A stretch of DNA of 64,000 nucleotides from Hexactinellida sp. DTS-2022. Taxonomy: Eukaryota > Porifera > Hexactinellida. The position numbers and the translations under genes were made by a program. The stretch lies in assembly GCA_028753945.1 (NCBI GenBank), contig JAPNXP010000004.1, positions 868,001 through 932,000 on the forward strand, written 5' to 3'. The notes under the pieces were generated by a model that was not told the DNA's origin, searched no databases, and saw only the letters and a list, made by a program, of their open reading frames with translations. Every line of letters starts with the position of its first letter. Positions within the stretch are counted from its first letter, which is position 1. Of this stretch, positions 58,106-64,000 are shown one piece after another.

Positions 58106-59084
58106 CAGTAAAACCTCCATTAGGGAACACCTCCGATTAAGGAACAACTCTGCTTAGGGGACACTTTTTTTTAGTCCCGATTTTCTACTATGCTTTAACA
58201 TTGATACCACCTCCCATTAAGGAACACCTCCCTACAGTGAACAGGGAACACCCTTTTGTGTCCCAAATGTCACTTAACCATTCAGATGGACCTCTCATTA
58301 AGGAACATTCGTATTGAATAATATTTATCATAATTTGTGGGGATAATTTTGATCTCAAGTCATTTTAGCCAATATACATGAATTGGCATAAGTGTCTCTG
58401 GCACAAGTGGCACTAATAAAATGTGCTGTATCTCCGTAAAAAATACTCGTATTGGTTTGAAATAATTTACTTAGATTAATTCGACCATGTGGAATTCAAA
58501 TCTGCAATCAGAACTTGTATATTGTAATTGCATCTTAATTAATGATAGAATTTTTTTCTTTAATTATCTAATTACAGTGGAAGCCGCTTAATCGGGAGAC
58601 GGTTAATCGGGAAATTCGGTTAATTGGGACGAGGCTTTGGAAACAAATTCGTATCAAATAGTATAAAGTATATCGGTTAATCGGGAGAACCGGATAAACG
58701 GGACTAAATGCCTACTCCCGAGGCGTCCCGATTAAGCGGCTTCCACTGTATATAGTTAATGAGTTTATCACCCCCTAAAAATGTGAATTCAAAATTTCGC
58801 TATTATATTTTAATTGACATATAAATTTATCAAAATAGCCATGTTGAAACATCTAATAATGTTAATATGCTACTATAAGCATTAATTTATGAATACAAAT
58901 TATTGCTCTTCAAATACTTTTGGCCGGTTAGTGTACATATTGAGCATATTTACAACAAACATTCATACACCTTACAAAGTTTACGATAGGCTCCTAAAAG
59001 GCAGACCTCTTATCAAGGAACACCTCCGTATTAGGAACACTTTTCAGCAGTCCCCAAAGTGTTCCCTAATTGGAGGTTTTACTG
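58106..59084. mobile_element. Tc1/pogo-type element, 979 bp, with nested MITE
   Basis: Ends CAGTAAAACCTCCATTAGGG and CCCTAATTGGAGGTTTTACTG are inverted, with TA on both sides. AAGGAACACCTCC words recur inside. A 174-bp MITE (58575-58748) and a segment related to 62485-63050 are embedded. Confidence 0.8.
58575..58748. mobile_element. 174-bp pogo/Tc1-type MITE, second copy
   Basis: Almost identical to 1343-1516, in the opposite orientation, flanked by TA. The same length in both copies shows no indels since they diverged. Confidence 0.88.
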
Positions 59085-59303
59085 TAGTTCTATAAATACA
59101 GAAATAATTTCACTAAATAATCTTTTTTCGTTTGTTATCTCCCAAAGCATTTAGAATATTTTTACTACCCCAAATTTAATCTTCTGCTGTAGATTATTGA
59201 GGTCTAGAGAAGTTAATCAAAAAGGAATGAATTCTTATTCCTGCTCTTAAATTGGAAAATTTGTGTTGTGAACAAGTTCCTAGGATTCACTGTAATATAA
59301 AAA

Positions 59304-60620
59304 GGGAAAATTCCAAAAATACTCAAGTTTTTTAAAAATTTCCAAATATACTCAACTTTTTACTGATACTCAAATATAAAACTAGATCTTTCCGAATCTA
59401 CTCAAGTTTTTCAAAATAATTCCAAATCTACTCAAGTTTTTCAAAATAATTCCAAATCTACTCAAGTTTTTCAGAATAATTCCAATTCTGCTCAAGTTTT
59501 TTCAATAAATTCCAAATCTACTCAACTTTTCAGTAAATTCACAGATCTACTCAAGTTTAGAAAGGCTATATTTAGTCTATCTTATATATTAAATCACAAT
59601 GTTTTTGTGTTTGTTTGTTTGTGTGTTTGTTCAGAATTGATTGAGGAACTGGTAAAAGCTACAGACCTAAAATTTGGCAGTGGGGTGGGGAATACTAGTT
59701 TTGTATGTACAAATAAGTTCAATATCTAAAAAGATATTCAAATCTTCCATCACAAAAGGTGTCAAAACCTTTAGCCAATTAAATTCGAGGGGTGTTCCAG
59801 TATGGATTAGCAGCTAGCATTTCAATTAGTATAATCGAATGCTTTAGTGTCTGTCAAATGTTAAGTATGCATTATGGAATACTGAGAAAGTAATCTAATT
59901 GATCGAGAGGAAGTTCAGGCATTTAATCAGTTATTTGTGTTCTGTCTGTCTAGCCATACATTTATAACATTCCATTGTGTTATTTGTTATCAAATTATTA
60001 TCAATCAATACAATAACTTCTCCACGTCCCAAAGTTAGGGGTCCACTGGTACAGTTTCTTAGTGATATTTAATTATATATTTGGAATTGGTATATTATTA
60101 TACATGGACAAGCTCATATATCTATAAAATTATCTGTTCAAATTTGCATAAATATCCAAATTATTTAATCTGTCCTTATAGAAACCTGTAGCTAGGATGA
60201 ACGGATATAAATAGACAGCTAGCGGCCACTCATCAAGAACGACATTTAATTTGAAAAGGAGATGCTTTAAATACAAGCGAGGGCCGTAGGCCCGAGTACA
60301 AGTTGTAAGGACGCGCGTAGAGCAGACGAGCAGATTGTACTAATAAATATTTTATGTGGTTGGGATCTCCATACTAGTTTCAATAATCCAATAAAACTTG
60401 AGTATATTCGGAATAATCCAATAAAACTTGAGTATATTTGGAATAATCCAATAAAACTTGAGTATATTTGGAATAATCCAATAAAACTTGAGTATATTTG
60501 GAATAATCCGGTAAAACTTGAGTATATTTGGAAAAACTTGATTATATTTACAAATTAGTTGAGTATTGTTGAGTATATTTGGAAATTTTTAAAAAACTTG
60601 AGTATTTTTGGAATTTTCCC
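59304..60620. mobile_element. MULE-like foldback element with a 10-bp TSD
   Basis: Ends GGGAAAATTCCAAAAATACT are inverted. Both arms carry tandem CTCAAGTTTT(T/A)-type units (59320-59570; 60380-60600). An exact 10-bp duplication AATATAAAAA flanks it (59294-59303, 60621-60630). TSDs of 8-11 bp suit the Mutator superfamily, but the element has no transposase. Confidence 0.8.
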
Positions 60621-60639
60621 AATATAAAAATGTTGGAAT

Positions 60640-61773
60640 GTATACAAGTATTTATATACTTATATTATATATATATACGTATGTAAAGTGTCTTTAAAAG
60701 TCCTACTTATACAGACAGTGTCTTTATATTATGTATATATAAAGACACATTATAACGGCAAGGTATTTTGCCTAGGCAAAAAGTAGGCGTGCCCTATGGC
60801 TCATTTTGCCGAGTAGACACTTTTGCCGAGTATACTCCATACAACTCACTTAAAGACACTTTTATGGAGCATTTAGATTTTAAGACACTTTCTATATACG
60901 TATATAGGGTATATAAGTTTATACTGTATCCCTTAGTAAACCTTTAAACTTATCCTTTAGTTTCAATGCGGTTCAATTCAAATTAATTCTTACAAATAAA
61001 TTGTGCACAGTAGTAATATTATAAACGCTCTCATTTTCCCATTTGCATGACGTAAGTGATTTCGTCCGGCCGGACAATATTTACACCCGGACTAAATATG
61101 TCATAACAGCTAAATGCAAAGCATGTAACAAAATAATAAAGTGTTATGGTGGATCTACAAATGTCTTACACGTATATCTTAATTAAGCGTGTCTATAGCG
61201 TAAGAGTAGTGTCGGCACAGTAAATGCTTACAGCAAAAAGAGGCAGTAGTAGTTTCTTTAATTGATGATAAATCCAGGTATAATCTTTTCTTACACGTGT
61301 TCAATTTAATTAAATATCTGACTCCATAATTCAGCTACAAACTGGATGAAGGCGTGAACTTTACAGCATCTTATACCTAGGGCATGTGATCTAACATTTT
61401 TTGATGCAAACCTTTTTCAAGGTTTGCATTACACTAACATACACGTATTGTCAAGTTCCTCCTCCAGATTCAGAAGAAACCAAATCAAGAAGTGCAAACT
61501 AGCATATTCCTGATTTCAAAGCAGTTAAAACAGTAATCAATGATCAGATTTCTTTTTACCTATCGAATTACTTTTCCCATCTTTAATTTGAATCAAATTC
61601 ACTTTGCCTTTAGTTTGAATAGTTTCTGATTACTATTACTGCTGGGGCGGCATACCCGGTACGGCAGGTGCAGCGACCACCGTACCACTTTTAGTATTAC
61701 CAGCTTTGATATACCACCTCTGTCTGTTCGAAATAAAACAATTCCTTGATAATTTAATGATTTTTATACCAAG
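60640..61773. other. No recognised gene
   Basis: Short inverted pairs (GTGTCTTTATAT/ATATAAAGACAC) lie at 60718-60750. A decayed GTGTCGGCACAGTAAATG palindrome tail is near 61210. Nothing else was seen. Confidence 0.4.
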
Positions 61774-61781
61774 GTTGTAAG

Positions 61782-61931
61782 CAGGGCCGTAGCTATGTGT
61801 CCTGGGGCCCCCCCGGACCCCTACATAGGAATAAATAAGTAATATAATTTTGTTATATGAAATTATGGGGCCCCCTGAATGCGGGGGCCCCCCCCGGACG
61901 GGGGGTTCGGGGTACGCTTCCTACGGCCCTG
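61782..61931. mobile_element. hAT-type MITE, 150 bp
   Basis: Ends CAGGGCCGTAGC and TCCTACGGCCCTG are inverted, with an exact 8-bp duplication GTTGTAAG (61774-61781, 61932-61939). A related truncated copy is at 41569. Confidence 0.88.
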
Positions 61932-62159
61932 GTTGTAAGTATAAATTCACGCCCTAACACTTTTAACTGGTGCGGCGTCGCCGAACCACATTCAAATACT
62001 ATAAAATTCTCCGCCGTACCACTTTTTGAAAGGACGTGCCGACCCTGAAAGGGATAACCCAGAAATAGCAGAAACTTATTACAAAATTTATACTCAAATC
62101 AACTTTTTTGCATAATTAAAGTCAATTATTGTCAAAACACAGCTTGAGAATACTTGGGT

Positions 62160-62482
62160 TGTGTTACCTCCAGTTGTTATCATATTGTTGTGAGAACGTT
62201 ACCTGACCTTCAGGAGTGCATGGGGTAGGGAAACCTGTGTAAGTGGCAGTACGACGGAATACTAGGTAGTCAGACCTGGCAGTACGTTAGAAGTAACACT
62301 AAGGTGTAACACTTAGGTGGTCGAGGGGTAATTACCCTCCTGATGAGTCCCTGAATTGGGACGAAACCACCCACATGACATCCCCATGAGTTGAGGTCGC
62401 CAATAGCGCCTAGTCTTCATACCAGCTTGTGACCTCATCTATGACAAATAAAGGTCCTTTTGAATAGAGGTACCTTTATTTG
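62160..62482 (+). other. Unclassified GC-richer segment carrying the hammerhead
   Basis: From about 62190 to 62440 the base composition is clearly less AT-rich than the surroundings and contains direct repeats such as GGCAGTACG (62265 region and earlier). It may be part of a retroposon or SINE-like unit that starts or ends with the ribozyme. A Tc1-type MITE starts at 62485. No open frame was recognised. Confidence 0.45.
62316..62371 (+). ncRNA. Candidate type III hammerhead self-cleaving ribozyme
   Basis: All conserved parts occur in order. Helix III is GGTGG-T (62316-62321) pairing with A-CCACC (62366-62371), with the predicted cleavage after C62322 (GUC). Helix I is GAGGG and CCCTC (62323-62327, 62335-62339) closed by GTAATTA. 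CUGAUGA is at 62340-62346. Helix II is GTCCC and GGGAC (62347-62351, 62358-62362) with loop TGAATT, followed by GAAA (62363-62366). The open helix is III, which makes it type III. Hammerheads are known in retroelements (Penelope-like elements, retrozymes) and satellites. The host element was not recognised, but an AATAAA at 62447 and a short hairpin at 62445-62483 follow it. Confidence 0.88.
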
Positions 62483-62484
62483 TA

Positions 62485-63050
62485 CACTAATCGGCCAGAA
62501 GTATTTGAACAACAGGAATTATATTCCAGACACAATATGCTTCTTATAGCTTGTTTCTTAACAGCTGTTTAAACTAGTCTAAAATGAGTTTAAATACATT
62601 TTTATAATTCTAAACTTCATAATATATTGGTATTTTAAGTCATTTTTATCCAATATCCATCAAGAAGCATAAGTGTCCCTGCCACTTACCACTTGTGGCA
62701 CAAGTGGCACAAATTGAAATGTGGCTGTATCTCATTGGAAAATGATCGTAATGATTAGAAATTGTGTACCTAGAGTAATTAGACCATGTGGTATTCAAAT
62801 CTGAAATTATAATTTGTATATTGTTATTGCTTCATAATGATCATAAATTATATATTTAATTAGCTAATTATATAGTTAATGAGATTAACACCTCAATAAT
62901 TAATTAAATTCAAAAAAAATTTATTATACTTAAACATATCATTTTATGTCAACATCCAATTTGAAGCATCTACTAAAGTATTATGGCTGATAGAAGCTCG
63001 AATGTATGAATTCAAAATATTGTTGTTGGAATACTTTTCGACGGTTAGTG
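62485..63050. mobile_element. Tc1/mariner-type MITE, 566 bp
   Basis: CACTAATCGGCCAGAAGTATT at the left and AATACTTTTCGACGGTTAGTG at the right are inverted, with TA on both sides. The interior is homologous to about 58370-58936, where the left end is lost. Confidence 0.8.
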
Positions 63051-63059
63051 TATATTGAC

Positions 63060-64000
63060 ATTGGTTCAAAAATCAGTGCTGACTACACTAGATTGGTTAA
63101 ACTAGGAGATCAACTGCCAAATCTGACACACAACTATACTAATAGGTAAGACATACATACTTCTGACTATAGATGGTCGTATTCAATTATTCTTACAATT
63201 ATTCATATTAGACTATCAATTTCTTTTGTTGGAATTTTTGAGTTCAGACTTTCACTGTTGAACAGAGCATATTCTCTACAACGTATAAAGTTTCTGATAA
63301 ATACCATTGATTTATACAATGCTAATAAAGCTGTAATTTAATATCTGGGCGTATTACTCTAATCCAGTCATCTTTAAGATGTGCTAAATGTACAACCCTA
63401 ATTAATCCAAGAAATTAGAGATTGTATGAGGTGCGGTAGTAAGGGCTCTTGCTAAGGGCAGAAGCTAATCCTAGGTTAGCACATAACTTAATTACATTGA
63501 AGGTGATAAATAGACTCATGATATTAACATAGAACTAAACTGATTGGGAAACCAAACAGGATTTAGCGAAGTACATATATATAATTTCGGATATCAGTGT
63601 TAATAGATTATTAAATCGAACAAACCTCAATTTGTTTATGTTTATTAATGTTTAATGTTCAATCGCCCACCTTCTATGAAGAAGTTTATGGGCTATTTGA
63701 AAGGAACACACAACAATACAACAACACAAACATAACAAACAATGAACATGAAGAACAGAAAAAATATCCAAGTTTATTAATGTACTATATGTTTATGATA
63801 GACATAGGGAGAGAATTCCATTCCCGAATTGTTCTTGGGAATATCCACTTTTCCCAATTAATTCCTATACGACGTCATAACCCCATAAATCGTATAGTAC
63901 TTCGAATTTAATCTCGTCTTATCATCTACAATTGTATGCGGATCGGATAAAATCAGAAAAAGTTAATCCCATTGTGTTTTTCTGACGTCATAATCACGTT
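63060..64000. other. No recognised gene
   Basis: An 87-codon plus-strand frame at 63648-63911 shows no familiar domain. It is in AT-rich DNA with an asparagine/glutamine-rich run and is probably chance. Confidence 0.35.

Noticed and set aside
61857..62048. 63-codon plus-strand frame with GAPPGRGVRG
   Set aside because: It crosses the G/C-rich end of a hAT-type MITE and its flank. It has no domain and no splice context.
63648..63911. 87-codon plus-strand frame
   Set aside because: It has no recognisable domain, low-complexity asparagine/glutamine content and no conserved context. I cannot support it as a gene.

Overview
The window is AT-rich animal DNA, probably from a marine or other aquatic invertebrate. 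It holds one long, repeat-filled gene fragment on the minus strand: 14 exons of 303, 306 or 309 bp between about 50.9 kb and 1.55 kb, each encoding one complete six-cysteine SRCR domain. Long introns, GT/AG splice sites and many DNA transposons rule out a prokaryote. Large SRCR proteins are common in sponges, echinoderms, amphioxus and molluscs, but nothing seen here fixes the phylum. No first exon, signal peptide, membrane segment or last exon was found, so the gene runs past both ends.

The SRCR exons are not a simple tandem array. Exon length, donor sequence and diagnostic residues give a repeating order of five types in transcription order: C, B303, A2, B306, A1. Two complete five-exon units (34.9-28.6 kb and 26.2-16.8 kb) are preceded by the last three exons of another (50.9-40.9 kb) and followed by the first exon of a fourth (1.9-1.55 kb). 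All exons are phase 1-1, so any number can be added or lost without a frameshift.

The introns are a museum of mobile elements, many with exact target-site duplications (TSDs). The main ones are: an apparently intact P element (19434-23278) encoding a 991-residue THAP-domain transposase in two exons; a CAGGG-ended element with an 8-bp TSD (35915-40047) that holds a FLYWCH-MULE-RING transposase gene and a nested MITE; and a 4.6-kb element (52257-56865) with long terminal inverted repeats (TIRs) and a perfect 7-bp TSD whose only recognisable gene is a Penelope-like reverse transcriptase (RT). The last is the most unusual object here. Two short elements at 45467-45625 and 57259-58065 have nearly the same ends (CATRGCCTACT) and also 7-bp TSDs. 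The P element likewise starts with CAT and has a 7-bp TSD, which suggests that the RT element may be moved by a P-type transposase.

Smaller repeats include seven hAT-type and several Tc1/pogo-type MITEs, a foldback family with arms over 1 kb and an internal ~125-bp hairpin module (at 3.2-6.9, 10.7-13.8, 41.6-42.4 and 48.3-49.1 kb), a MULE-like foldback with a 10-bp TSD (59304-60620), and minisatellites. On the plus strand at 62316-62371 there is a complete candidate type III hammerhead ribozyme with every core nucleotide in place. No tRNA, rRNA or CRISPR array was recognised. The remaining intron sequence, described region by region below, holds decayed repeats or nothing recognisable.
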